Positions 14,488 to 24,800 of a stretch of DNA of 64,000 bases are shown one piece after another. The position numbers and the translations under genes were made by a program. Source of the stretch: Barnesiella merdipullorum (lineage in GTDB: Bacteria; Bacteroidota; Bacteroidia; Bacteroidales; Barnesiellaceae); contig DXBT01000007.1 of NCBI GenBank assembly GCA_019116365.1, forward strand, positions 1 through 64,000, read 5' to 3'. The notes under the pieces were generated by a model. That model was not told where the DNA came from, did no database searches, and saw nothing but the letters and a program-made list of their open reading frames with translations. Positions within the stretch are counted from its first letter, which is position 1, and each line of letters starts with the position of its first letter.

Positions 14488-15627
14488 ATGAGTTTGTGTA
14501 ATAGTACGACTGCTACATATCGCGAAATTATGCAGCAACCCGATGTCTGGTTGAAGGCGTATGATCTGGTTTGTAGGAACGAGTCGAATATAAAAAAATT
14601 CATTTCGGAGAACCAAATCGACAAGGATACGGAAATTATCCTGACCGGTGCTGGAACGTCGGCATTTATTGGCGATGCTTTGGCCGGGCTTTTTGTTGAG
14701 AAGGGCTTCGCTCATTGTCGCGCAGTGGCAACGACCGATATGATTACTTATCCCGAGAAGTATTTGCCTGTGGGACGTCCCATTGTGCTGGTATCGTTTG
14801 CCCGGTCGGGCAACAGCCCCGAGAGTATGGCGGCTGTGCGCATTGCCGACAAATACTGCGAGAAGGTATTTCATATTGTGATTACCTGCAACGAAGAGGG
14901 AGACCTGGCTCGGGAGAGCAGTCGCGAGAATGTGCTGCTGCTTCTGCTTCCGGCCGAGACCAACGACAAGAGCTTGGCCATGACCAGTAGCTTCTCGACG
15001 ATGGCTTTGGTGTCGCTGCTGGTTCTCAATATCAAACAGCTACCCGAGCAGAAAGCCAAGGTAGAGGCCGCTGCCGATTTTGCCCGTGAGATTATTGCTC
15101 ATAGCGAGAAAGCGCTTGCCGAGATTGCTACCCGTCCCTTCAAACGGGCTGTATTCCTGGGGTCGGGCCCGTTGAAAGGTATTGCCGAGGAGTGTCATTT
15201 GAAGTTGCAAGAACTCACCGATGGTACGATTGTGTGCAAGTTCGACTCCTTCCTGGGATTCCGTCACGGACCTAAAGCAGTCATCAACAAAGACACATTG
15301 CTGGTCTATCTCTGCTCCAACGAAGAGCGGGTGCTGCGCTATGAAAGAGACCTCATCTGCCAAATCAATGGAAATAACAAGGTGGTGGCTCAAGTAGCCG
15401 TCGCACCCGAGGGACTCGAACTTCCCGGTGTACAACTCGACTGGGTGGTCAAAGCCTCCAACCCCGAAGCCCTGAGAGGGAACGAATATGCTTGTATCCC
15501 CTATGTGCTGATAGGACAATTGCTGGGATATTACAAGTCGGAAAATCTGGGGCTGAACCCCGACGAGCCTTCGGTCTCGGGAAATATATCGAGAGTGGTC
15601 GAAGGCGTAAAAATCTATGATCTCTAA
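14488..15627 (+). CDS. agaS: AgaS-type galactosamine-6-phosphate deaminase/isomerase (SIS domains)
   Basis: 379 residues with two SIS domains (about 45-180 and 215-365). Key phrases: ILTGAGTSAFIGDAL, VSFARSGNSPESMAAV, MTSSFSTMA, FLGSGPLKGIAEECHLKLQELTDG and FLGFRHGPKAVI. This pattern fits AgaS, which converts galactosamine-6-phosphate to tagatose-6-phosphate with release of ammonia, rather than GlmS or KpsF. The next three genes provide a kinase and both tagatose-bisphosphate aldolase subunits, so the pathway is coherent. No deacetylase (agaA/nagA) or phosphotransferase system is encoded in the window; the incoming sugar must be phosphorylated, and if acetylated deacetylated, by enzymes from elsewhere. 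Confidence 0.88.
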   Translation: MSLCNSTTATYREIMQQPDVWLKAYDLVCRNESNIKKFISENQIDKDTEIILTGAGTSAFIGDALAGLFVEKGFAHCRAVATTDMITYPEKYLPVGRPIVLVSFARSGNSPESMAAVRIADKYCEKVFHIVITCNEEGDLARESSRENVLLLLLPAETNDKSLAMTSSFSTMALVSLLVLNIKQLPEQKAKVEAAADFAREIIAHSEKALAEIATRPFKRAVFLGSGPLKGIAEECHLKLQELTDGTIVCKFDSFLGFRHGPKAVINKDTLLVYLCSNEERVLRYERDLICQINGNNKVVAQVAVAPEGLELPGVQLDWVVKASNPEALRGNEYACIPYVLIGQLLGYYKSENLGLNPDEPSVSGNISRVVEGVKIYDL

Positions 15628-15640
15628 AACAGAAAGAGCC

Positions 15641-16882
15641 ATGAAAACGACACAACCCAAAACCGAATATATACTGAAAAAAATAGCCGAGCTTAAGGAG
15701 AAACAGCATATCTCCCGCACGCTTTTGGCTGTGTGTCCCAACTCGATGTCGGTCATCAAGGCCGCATTCCGGGCCGCCAAGCGCAACAATGCGCCCATCA
15801 AATTTGCCGCTACGCTCAATCAGGTCGATTGCGATGGCGGATACACGGGTATGACCCAGTCGGTCTTTACCGATGTGCTGCGCATGGAGTCGCAGGCTGT
15901 CGATTATACCGGCCCCTATATTGTGGCTGTCGATCACGGTGGCCCCTGGTTGAAAGATATACAATCGACCGAAAAGTGGGATACCGACCGGGCCATGGCT
16001 GCCGTGAAAAAGTCGTTCGAAGCGGCTATCGCTGCCGGCTATGATTTGATACATGTCGATCCTACAGTCGATATTCATGTACCCAAAGGCGAAATAATCG
16101 ATATTCACCTGGTTGTAAAACGCACCGTAGAGTTAATTCTTCATACCGAAACTTTCCGTCGGGCCAATGGCTATCCCCCCATCTCGTATGAGGTAGGAAC
16201 CGAAGAGGTTCATGGCGGTTTGGCCGACGAGAAAGTTTTCGACACCTTCCTCGTAGAGTTGAAAGCCGGTCTCAAGGCTGTGGGTCTGGAGGATGTTTGG
16301 CCCTGTTTCATCGTGGGTAAGGTGGGTACCGACTTGCACACCACCACCTTCGATCCCCAGGTTGCCCGCGAGCTCACTGCCAAGGTGGCTCCTTACGGCA
16401 GCTACATCAAGGGTCACTATACCGACGGGGTGTCGAATCCTCAGGACTATCCGCTCAGTGGTATGGGAGCCGCCAATGTGGGCCCCGAGTTCACCATCAG
16501 CGAGTACGATGCCTTGGCCGAACTCGAGGAGATTGAGAAACAGCTCCATGCCAAAGGTCGTGTAGCCGTCTGCTCCAATATGCAACGGGTACTGTGGCGG
16601 TTGGTCGATGAGTCGAACCGCTGGCGCAAATGGTTGCTCGAGCCCGAGAAAGGGCACAAGCTCGACGAACTCACCGACGAACGTCGTCTGTGGCTCATCC
16701 GCACGAGCTGTCGCTATATCTGGCAAAAGCCCGAGGCATTGGCCGCACGCAGCCAGTTGTATGAAAATCTGAAGCGTAACGGTTTTGAAGCCGAAGAGAT
16801 TGTGCTGATGCGTATCGAGCACGATATGGACAAATATTTCAATGCATTCAATTTGGTAAATCTTAATAATTATCTGCTATGA
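15641..16882 (+). CDS. D-tagatose-1,6-bisphosphate aldolase subunit, GatZ/KbaZ family
   Basis: 413 residues. Characteristic GatZ/KbaZ phrases: TLLAVCPNSMSVIKAAF near the start, PIKFAATLNQVDCDGGYTGM, DHGGPWLKD, SYEVGTEEVHGG and VGTDLHTTTF. In E. coli this subunit is not catalytic by itself but is needed for full activity and stability of the class II aldolase GatY/KbaY, encoded two genes downstream here. ATG 15641 is chosen over ATG 15617 because the latter would overlap the agaS stop and adds eight residues absent from the usual N-terminus. The gene ends in ATGA, overlapping the kinase start, which suggests translational coupling. Confidence 0.88.
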   Translation: MKTTQPKTEYILKKIAELKEKQHISRTLLAVCPNSMSVIKAAFRAAKRNNAPIKFAATLNQVDCDGGYTGMTQSVFTDVLRMESQAVDYTGPYIVAVDHGGPWLKDIQSTEKWDTDRAMAAVKKSFEAAIAAGYDLIHVDPTVDIHVPKGEIIDIHLVVKRTVELILHTETFRRANGYPPISYEVGTEEVHGGLADEKVFDTFLVELKAGLKAVGLEDVWPCFIVGKVGTDLHTTTFDPQVARELTAKVAPYGSYIKGHYTDGVSNPQDYPLSGMGAANVGPEFTISEYDALAELEEIEKQLHAKGRVAVCSNMQRVLWRLVDESNRWRKWLLEPEKGHKLDELTDERRLWLIRTSCRYIWQKPEALAARSQLYENLKRNGFEAEEIVLMRIEHDMDKYFNAFNLVNLNNYLL

Positions 16883-17832
16883 AATCATACGATGTTTTGG
16901 CTATCGGGGAGTTGAACGTCGATCTCATCCTGAATCGGTTGGACGGCGAACCCGAGGTTGGAAAAGAGAAATTTGCCGGAGACATGATTCTCACCCTGGG
17001 AAGCTCGACGGCCATTTTTGCAGCCAATGCCGCAGCGTTGGGCACAAAAGTGGGATTCGTGGGCATGATCGGGCACGACAACTTTGGGCAATTGATCAAG
17101 GAGAGCCTCGAAGCCAAAGGTGTGGATACCTCGATGTTGATAGAGACCGACCGCTATGCTTCGGGCGCGACTATCGTGCTCAACTATGGCGAAGATCGTG
17201 CCATGGTCACCTATCAGGGAGCCATGGCTTCGATGTCGTTTGCCGATATCGATCCGGCGGTGTTTGACAAGACCCGTCACATCCACATCTCGTCTATCTT
17301 TTTGCAGTCGGCATTGAAAAAGGGGCTGGTCGAATTGCTCGAGTGTGCTCGCGCTCATGGTGCGACAACCTCGCTCGACACCCAGTGGGATCCCGCCGAG
17401 ACGTGGGATTTTGACTATGCCCGCATCTTGCCGTTGGTATCGGTATTCCTGCCGAACGAGAAAGAGCTCATGCTGCTCACCGCCTCGGCCACGGTCGATG
17501 AAGCTGTCGAAAAGATAAGACCGTATGTAAACGTAGCGATAATCAAGATGGGTAATAAAGGTTCTTTGTTGGTTTGCAAGGATAGAGAGGCAGTACTCCT
17601 GCCCTCTTTCCTTAACACAGAAGTGGTCGATGCCATTGGGGCAGGCGACAGCTTCAACGCCGGGTGCATCTCGCGGTTTGTCAAGGGCGACAGCCTCGAG
17701 GAGTGCCAGCGTTTCGGGAACCTCATGGGGGCGGTCAACACAACCGCTGCCGGTGGTACGGGAGCTTTCTCCAGTAAGGAGCACATAGAGACAATTGCGA
17801 GAGAAAAATTTAATCAGTTCATCACATTATAA
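16879..17832 (+). CDS. PfkB-family sugar kinase, probable tagatose-6-phosphate kinase
   Basis: 317 residues. PfkB/ribokinase fold: N-terminal motif AIGELNVDLILN, glycine-rich GSSTAIFAANAAALG, and the C-terminal signature VVDAIGAGDSFNAGCISRFV with the catalytic Asp in GAGD. The start overlaps the gatZ stop by 4 nt. Lying between gatZ and gatY it most likely phosphorylates tagatose-6-phosphate to tagatose-1,6-bisphosphate, the aldolase substrate. The sequence alone cannot separate this from fructose-6-phosphate or another sugar; the context carries the assignment. Confidence 0.82.
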   Translation: MKSYDVLAIGELNVDLILNRLDGEPEVGKEKFAGDMILTLGSSTAIFAANAAALGTKVGFVGMIGHDNFGQLIKESLEAKGVDTSMLIETDRYASGATIVLNYGEDRAMVTYQGAMASMSFADIDPAVFDKTRHIHISSIFLQSALKKGLVELLECARAHGATTSLDTQWDPAETWDFDYARILPLVSVFLPNEKELMLLTASATVDEAVEKIRPYVNVAIIKMGNKGSLLVCKDREAVLLPSFLNTEVVDAIGAGDSFNAGCISRFVKGDSLEECQRFGNLMGAVNTTAAGGTGAFSSKEHIETIAREKFNQFITL

Positions 17833-17841
17833 TCATATACA

Positions 17842-18669
17842 ATGAAAGTTCAGGAAACACTCAAACAGTTTCAAGCTGAAAAGAAAGCCATTTTGGCTAC
17901 CAATTTCTACAATTACGAGACCCTGAAGGGAATCCTCGAAGCCGCCTCGCAAGTGCAAGCTCCCGTTATGCTCCAGTTGACTCGGAGCTCAATCGACTAC
18001 ATGGGGTTGAAACGCGCTGTGGCTCTGGCCCGGCAGGGATTTGAAGACTACCAGCTCGACGGCTGCATCCACCTGGATCATGGCGGTTCGATCGAGCTGG
18101 TACAACGGTGTCTCGATGCCGGTTTCGAGTCGGTGATGATTGATGCCAGCGAGAAGAGCATGGAAGAGAATATCGAGACAACCTGCAAGGTGGTAGAGAT
18201 GGCTCGTCCGTATGGTGCCAACGTGGAGGCCGAGTTGGGCTATGTGCCCAAGTTGGGACAGGCCCAGGATTCGTCGGGCTTCACCACGGTCGAAGATGCC
18301 GTTCGTTTCGTCAATGCCACTCATGTCGATGCCCTGGCCGTAGCCATCGGGTCGGCACACGGGTTCTACAAATCGACTCCGCATCTCGACATCGACCGGT
18401 TGGCTGCCATCCATGCCGCTACCGATGTGGTGCTGGTACTGCACGGCAGCTCGGGAATTCCCCACGATATGGTTCAGGCTGCCATTCGCAACGGTATTGC
18501 CAAGGTAAACCTGGCCACCGAAATCAAAGATACATTTATGCGGGCGTTGAAACAGACGCTGCTCCATAGCGACGAAATCGATTTGCGCAAGGTATTCCCC
18601 AAAGCTACCGATGCCGTCATCCAACTGTTGTGCGAGAAATACCGCATGGTAGGGAGCGCTGCCAAGTAA
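17842..18669 (+). CDS. Class II tagatose/fructose-bisphosphate aldolase, GatY/KbaY-like
   Basis: 275 residues. Class II zinc aldolase motifs: CIHLDHGGSIELVQRCLDAGF with the zinc-binding His and nearby Asp, SVMIDASEKSMEENIETT, NVEAELGYV, AIGSAHGFYK, LVLHGSSGIP and KVNLATEIKDTF. The length and the pairing with GatZ favour tagatose-1,6-bisphosphate as the substrate, giving dihydroxyacetone phosphate and glyceraldehyde-3-phosphate. The gene follows the kinase by 9 nt, the last of the four cytoplasmic genes. The genes after it encode exported or membrane proteins. Confidence 0.88.
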   Translation: MKVQETLKQFQAEKKAILATNFYNYETLKGILEAASQVQAPVMLQLTRSSIDYMGLKRAVALARQGFEDYQLDGCIHLDHGGSIELVQRCLDAGFESVMIDASEKSMEENIETTCKVVEMARPYGANVEAELGYVPKLGQAQDSSGFTTVEDAVRFVNATHVDALAVAIGSAHGFYKSTPHLDIDRLAAIHAATDVVLVLHGSSGIPHDMVQAAIRNGIAKVNLATEIKDTFMRALKQTLLHSDEIDLRKVFPKATDAVIQLLCEKYRMVGSAAK

Positions 18670-18705
18670 TACACTTTTATAAATACATTTAAACTTTAAT
18701 CTGTC

Positions 18706-19770
18706 ATGAAACACTTTTATTTTTTAGCAGCAGCCTTGCTCGTAGGGTCTATGGCCTATGGACAGGATGCGATTTTGTTGAAAGACTATACACCGAAATC
18801 GATTTATAATATACAGCAAACTCGGGTCGAGAAAGCCAAATACCCCGTTATCGATGCTCACTCGCACGACTATCCCACCACTCGCGAGGAGGTGGCCCAG
18901 TGGGTAAAGACCATGGACAGCAAGGGTATTGAAAAGACGGTGGTACTCACCGGCTATACCGGCGCCTCGTTCGATTCGATTGTAGAGGTATATGCTCCTT
19001 ATAAAGACCGCTTCGACTTGTGGTGCGGCCTTGACCTTTCGGACTATGGCAAACCTACCTTTGCCGAAAAGGCTGTCAAAGAGTTGCGCCGTTGTCACAA
19101 ACTGGGTGCCAAGGGTGTGGGCGAGGTAACCGACAAGGGCTTGGGCGTGTATGTGGCTTTCCAGACCTATATGGCCAAGGGGCTGCACCTGAACGACCCG
19201 CTTATGACGCCCATCTATGACGTGTGTGCCGAGTTGAATATGCCGTTGAATATCCATGTGGCCGAGCCTTATTGGATGTATCTGCCTGCCGACAAGAATA
19301 ACGATGGAATGATGAATGCCGGCAACTGGAAAATCGATCTTACCATTCCCGGCATGCAGACTCACGAGCAACTCGTGGCCCAGTTTGACGATGCCGTAGC
19401 CAAACATCCCAAGACACTGTTTGTTGCCTGCCACTTCATCAACTGCAGTTACGATCTCTCGATTGTGGGCAAGATGCTCGACAAGTATCCCAATCTTTAT
19501 GTCGATATCTCGGCCCGTTTCGGTGAGACGGGAAGCATACCCCGCCACATGAAGAAATTCTATACCCGCTATGCCGATCGTATTCTCTATGGTACCGACA
19601 ATGGCATGTCGCCCGAGATGTACGAGATGACCTTCCGTATTCTCGAGACCGACGACGAACACTTCTACGCTCCCGAGTTCCACTATCATTGGAATCTGTC
19701 GGGATTCGATCTGCCCGATGAGGTACTGCGAAAAGTCTATCGGGAGAATTTCCTGCGAGTTATCAAATAA
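18706..19770 (+). CDS. Exported amidohydrolase-family protein
   Basis: 354 residues with a clear signal peptide (MKHFYFLAAALLVGSMAYGQ), so periplasmic or surface. Amidohydrolase-2 (TIM-barrel) features: the metal-binding VIDAHSHDYP near residue 48, NIHVAEPYW near residue 180, VACHFINCS near 245, and ILYGTDNGMSPEMY near 290 with the final metal-binding Asp. Relatives include decarboxylases and lactonases; an exported one in a sugar locus may act on a sugar lactone or an N-acyl or uronate group, but no substrate can be named. It sits 36 bp after gatY and 21 bp before the glycosidase, in the same operon. Confidence 0.75.
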   Translation: MKHFYFLAAALLVGSMAYGQDAILLKDYTPKSIYNIQQTRVEKAKYPVIDAHSHDYPTTREEVAQWVKTMDSKGIEKTVVLTGYTGASFDSIVEVYAPYKDRFDLWCGLDLSDYGKPTFAEKAVKELRRCHKLGAKGVGEVTDKGLGVYVAFQTYMAKGLHLNDPLMTPIYDVCAELNMPLNIHVAEPYWMYLPADKNNDGMMNAGNWKIDLTIPGMQTHEQLVAQFDDAVAKHPKTLFVACHFINCSYDLSIVGKMLDKYPNLYVDISARFGETGSIPRHMKKFYTRYADRILYGTDNGMSPEMYEMTFRILETDDEHFYAPEFHYHWNLSGFDLPDEVLRKVYRENFLRVIK

Positions 19771-19791
19771 AATCGTTTACACCACTTTTCC

Positions 19792-21843
19792 ATGAAACAC
19801 ATCGATAGATACATACTGATTCCCGCAGCCCTGGCGCTCCTGTCGCTTGGTTCCTGCAACAAGGGAGTGACCATCGAGAGTGGCTCCATGCAGCTGGCGG
19901 TGGACAACGATATGTGTATGACGGTTTCGCTCACCGATTGCGATAAGCCGCTCACCCAAAAGAGCATGGCCGATTATCTGGTGCTCGATGAGGGAACTGT
20001 GAACAATTTCAAGTTGAAGAGTAGCGACACGAGCGTGTCGGGCGATACAACAATCTATACCCTTGTGGGCGAGGCCAAGATGCCTTATGGTGGAGTTATC
20101 CGCAAGATTGAGACCATCGAGGTCAATAGTCGTTTCCCCGGTATGGCTGTGGCTCAGGTGCAGTATGTGAACCAGACGGAACGCGACCTGCATATGGTCA
20201 AATGGGTGAACCACCACTTCCGGGTACTCGACAACGGTGATACGCCGGCCTTTTGGTCGTTCCAGGGGCAATCGACTATTGCCCGGGCCGACTGGATTCT
20301 GCCGGTCGATTCGACCTTCAGCCAACGCAACTACATGGGTATGAACGACTCGGACTACGGAGGCGGCATCCCCGTAACTTGTCTGTGGCGTAAAGAGGGT
20401 GGTATTGCCGTGGGGCATGTAGAACTTTCGCCCCGCCTGGTTTCGCTCCCGGTAGAGAAATCGAAATACGACGACTATGCTCAGGTGAGCGTCGAGAGTG
20501 CCGACGAATCGGCTCCCTCGTTTGAACAGGGCGACACGGTTACGACGGTGCGCACCTTCGTATCGGCCTACACGGGCGACTGCTTTGCCCCGCTGCGCCA
20601 GTTCTCGGAGTATATGCAGGCTTCGGGCCTCAAGATGCCCGAGTCGGAACCTGCAGCCTTCGAACCCATGTGGTGTGCCTGGGGGTATGAGCGCGAAGCC
20701 ACCTTTGCCGAGATTCTGGGCACTCTGCCCAAGGTGAAGGAGCTGGGCATCAAGTGGGCCACGGTCGATGACGGTTATCAGATTGCCGAGGGCGACTGGG
20801 ACCTCGATACCCGCCGTTTCCCCGGTGGCGACCGCGATATGATCGATTTGGTGAAAAAGATAAAATCCTATGGCCTGAAGGTACAGTTGTGGTGGGCTCC
20901 GCTGGCTGCCGACCCGGGTACTCAGGTGCTGAAGGAACACCCCGATTTCATTACTCTTTCGAAACAACAGACTCCGCATTATATCACCTGGTGGGACAGC
21001 TATTACCTCTCGCCGGTCGATTCGGGCGTGGTGGCATACAGCCGCGACCTGGTCGATCGATTCATCGAGAAGTATGGGTTCGATGGGCTGAAACTCGACG
21101 GACAGCACCTCAACAGTGTGCATGCCGATTACAGTGCCGCGCACCATCCCTCGTGTCCCCAGTATGGGTATGAGCATCTGCCTTCGTTCTTCAAGATGAT
21201 TTACGACGAGTCGCGTTCGCTCAATCCCCACACGGTGATACAAAACTGCCCGTGCGGTTGTTGCATGTCATTCTACAATTTGCCTTATACCAACCAGACC
21301 GTGGCATCCGACCCCACCAGCAGCTGGCAGGTGCGCTTGAAAGGTTACGTCTATAAAGCGTTGGTACCCAAGACCGCCTACTTTGGCGACCACGTCGAGT
21401 TGAGCGACAACGGCGACGACTTCGCCTCGTCGTTTGGAATAGGCGCCGTGCTGGGCACCAAGTTTACCTGGCCCCGCAACAACCCCAAGGTGAAGGCCGA
21501 CTACCGGCTTACCCCCGAGAAAGAGGTGGTGTGGAAGAAGTGGTTCTCGCTCTACAACGAGAAGATGCTCTCGACGGGCGAGTATGTGAGCGGTTTGTAC
21601 GACATAGGCTATTCGCGCCCCGAGACGCATGTCATTCGCAAGGATGGAACCCTCTACTATGCTGTTTATGCCCCGTCGTTCGACGGCGAGATTGTGGTAA
21701 AAGGTCTCGAAGAGGGAAAAGAATATGACCTGTATGACTATTTCAACGAAGTGTCGCTGGGTAGAGTAAAAGGCCCCGAAGCCAAGGTGAAATGCTCTTT
21801 CGAGCGGTCGCTTCTGTTCCAGGCCAACGAAGTAAAGGAATGA
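19792..21843 (+). CDS. Clan GH-D (GH36/GH27-like) alpha-galactosidase or alpha-N-acetylgalactosaminidase, lipoprotein
   Basis: 683 residues. Lipobox LLSLGSC with cysteine about residue 22. An N-terminal beta-sandwich (about 30-270) precedes a TIM barrel (about 285-590) and a small C-terminal beta-domain. Barrel phrases: EPMWCAWGYE, IKWATVDDGYQIAEGDWDLD, KVQLWWAPL, FDGLKLDGQ (Asp436 as likely nucleophile) and TVASDPTSSWQ (Asp507 as likely acid/base). This is the GH-D layout. Because agaS and the tagatose genes precede it, an alpha-N-acetylgalactosaminide is a more interesting guess than a plain alpha-galactoside, but specificity cannot be read here. The CPCGC segment near residue 485 is unusual. 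Confidence 0.78.
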   Translation: MKHIDRYILIPAALALLSLGSCNKGVTIESGSMQLAVDNDMCMTVSLTDCDKPLTQKSMADYLVLDEGTVNNFKLKSSDTSVSGDTTIYTLVGEAKMPYGGVIRKIETIEVNSRFPGMAVAQVQYVNQTERDLHMVKWVNHHFRVLDNGDTPAFWSFQGQSTIARADWILPVDSTFSQRNYMGMNDSDYGGGIPVTCLWRKEGGIAVGHVELSPRLVSLPVEKSKYDDYAQVSVESADESAPSFEQGDTVTTVRTFVSAYTGDCFAPLRQFSEYMQASGLKMPESEPAAFEPMWCAWGYEREATFAEILGTLPKVKELGIKWATVDDGYQIAEGDWDLDTRRFPGGDRDMIDLVKKIKSYGLKVQLWWAPLAADPGTQVLKEHPDFITLSKQQTPHYITWWDSYYLSPVDSGVVAYSRDLVDRFIEKYGFDGLKLDGQHLNSVHADYSAAHHPSCPQYGYEHLPSFFKMIYDESRSLNPHTVIQNCPCGCCMSFYNLPYTNQTVASDPTSSWQVRLKGYVYKALVPKTAYFGDHVELSDNGDDFASSFGIGAVLGTKFTWPRNNPKVKADYRLTPEKEVVWKKWFSLYNEKMLSTGEYVSGLYDIGYSRPETHVIRKDGTLYYAVYAPSFDGEIVVKGLEEGKEYDLYDYFNEVSLGRVKGPEAKVKCSFERSLLFQANEVKE

Positions 21844-21892
21844 TTGTCCCAATTTCTCTATATCAATTTTAACTAACTAAAAATCTCGATCT

Positions 21893-24800
21893 ATGAATCT
21901 ATTACAGAAAGTAGAACGGAATCATGGAAAACACATTACGGAACTTCGGTTTTGCAAGCGAATTTTCGTATCCTTGATTCTTGTATGCGGGTATTTGGGA
22001 GCTATGGCTCAAAACGTACAAGTATCCGGTGTTGTGAAGGATGTTGTCGGAGATCCGTTAATCGGAGTGAGCGTGCTCGTGAAGGGAGGCTCCAAAGGAA
22101 CCTCGACCGATTATAACGGCTTTTACACCATTTCGGCCCCTGCCGACGGAACGTTGGTCTTCTCGTATGTGGGTATGGATACCCAAGAAGTGAAGGTTGG
22201 CGGTTCCAAGACCCTGAATGTAACGATGACCGAAAATGGCAATTACATCGACGAGGTAGTTGTAATCGGTTACGGTACGGTAAAGAAACGCGACTTGACC
22301 GGTTCGGTATCGTCGGTAAAGAGCGAAGACCTCAACCTGGCTGTAGCTCCTTCGGTAGCTCACGCTCTGCAAGGTAAAGCCGCCGGTCTGGTAATTTCGC
22401 AAAACAGTGCCCAGCCGGGTGGCGGATTGGATATCCGGGTACGTGGTGAAGGCTCTATCAATGGTTCCAAGACCCCGTTGTATGTGGTAGATGGTTTCCC
22501 CATCACCGAGTTGGACCAACCCTCGACGACCAATGAGAAGATGGATGCCGGTACACAGAGTGTATTGAACTTCATCAACCCCTCGGATATCGAGTCTATC
22601 GAGGTATTGAAAGATGCTTCGGCTACGGCCATCTACGGTTCACGTGCTGCCAACGGTGTAGTATTGATTACCACCAAGCGAGGGAAAGAGGGACGTACGA
22701 TTGTGTCTTATTCGGGTTCGTATTCGATACAGCAATACACCGATAATTACGACGTGTATAACCTCAAGGAGTGGATGAACGCCATGAATACCGCTACCTG
22801 GGACTTGTGGATGTATGAAAACAACGTCTATCCCTATGGTAGCCGTACGCTGCAAGAGGCTATCGACTCACCCAAAAACGGTGTAGCCTACAAACTGTCG
22901 TTTACCGACAAGGAGATCGCTGCAGCTGGTGAAGGTACCAACTGGCTCGACCTGATTACCCGCAACGGTAGCGTGCAACAGCACAACGTGAGTGTACAGG
23001 GCGGTAGCCAGAATACCAAATTTATGATGTCGTTGAACTACTACGACAACAAAGGTATCATCAGAAACTCGGGTATGAAACGTTACTCGGCCAAGGTGAA
23101 TGTAGATCAAACGATCAACAAATACTTCAAGACCGGTGTCAACATTACCGCTTCGCGTGTCGATAACGACAATACGCAGCTCGGTGCCGCCGAGTATGAA
23201 AAATCGGGTATGATTCGTGCCGCCGTACAGATGAGCCCCAATATCCCGGCTCAAGACGAGAATGGCAACTATCCCGTAAACCCGCAGTTGCCCACGCAGC
23301 CCAACCCGGCTTCGTTGCTGCTCAATACCGATAAAGGTCTTATGGACCGTATCCTGGCCAATGCCTATGTAACCTATGAACCTATCAAAGACTTGATGTT
23401 CAAGTTCAGCATGGGTTTGGACCGCGCTCACCAAAGCCGTAAAACCTACATGCCCAAAGAGACTCTTTATGGTGGCCTCTCCGACGGTATCGCCACGATT
23501 AGCGAAGCCGATAACGAGAAGTATCTGATTGAGGCTACGGGTAACTACAACAAGGAATTCAACAAGAACCACCGCATCAACGCCGTGCTGGGTTGGTCGG
23601 CCGAGTTCAACAAAGACTATTATGTCAATGCCGGTAACAACGGCTTCATCACCGATGCTTTCTTGTGGAACAGCCTCCAATCGGGTGAGGGAACCAAGCA
23701 AGTTGCTTCGGGCGGTAGCGAAAACCGCATCTATTCGGCCTTCGCTCGTGTAGGTTACACCTTCATGGACCGCTATCTGTTGACAGCTACCTTCCGTGCC
23801 GATGGTGCCAGCGTGTTTGCCCGCAACCACAAGTGGGGTTACTTCCCCTCGGTAGCTTTGGCTTGGAACATGGCCGAAGAGCCTTTCATGGCACCTACTC
23901 GTTCGGTAATCTCGATGTTGAAACCCCGTGTGAGCTACGGTACCGTAGGTAACGCCACGGGTGTGACCAATAACGCTTTTGCTGCCTACTATGCTCAATT
24001 GGCCTACAACAAACAAGACAACAGCCAACAGACGGGTGTATTCCTGGGCCGTCTCGAGAATCCCGACCTGAAGTGGGAGACGACCAAAGAGTTTAACGTA
24101 GGTTTGGACTTCGCCTTGTTCGATGGCCGCATCGGTGGTACCTTCGAGTTCTTCGAGCGCCGCATCTGCGACCTGTTGACCGACAAACCGCTGAATACTT
24201 ATCACGACTTGACTTCGGTTTCGGCCAACATAGGTACGACTGGTGGTCGTGGTATTGAAATCACGTTGAACACCAAAAATATCGTAACGAAAGACTTCTC
24301 GTGGTTCTCAGACATCACCTTCTCGCGCGTGAAGAACTGGTGGGTAGAACATACGACCGACTGGAAACCTTCGGTATATGAGGGCGACAACGACCCCATC
24401 CGCGCTATCTATTCGCGCCAGGCTATCGGTATTCTGCAAGTGGGAGATCCTGTGCCCGAGTCGCAACCCGACTTGAAACCGGGTCAATTGATCATCGCCG
24501 ATATCAACGGTTATCTGCGCGACGAGGATGGTAATCCCGTGGTACGCGACGGCCGCTTCATCTTGACTGGTGAGCCCGATGGTCAAATCGACGATGCCGA
24601 TATGCGTCTGTTGGGAACGAGCGATCCCGGCTTTACGATTGGTTTCAACAACACGTTCCGTTACAAAGGTTTCGACCTTAATTTCAACTTCTACGGTTCG
24701 TTCGACCGTGTGATGATGGATCCCACCCGCATGGCCTACGGTGTATCGGCCTGGGGTATGGCACAATATGGTTATAACGGCTTGCGTAGCCTCGACGACC

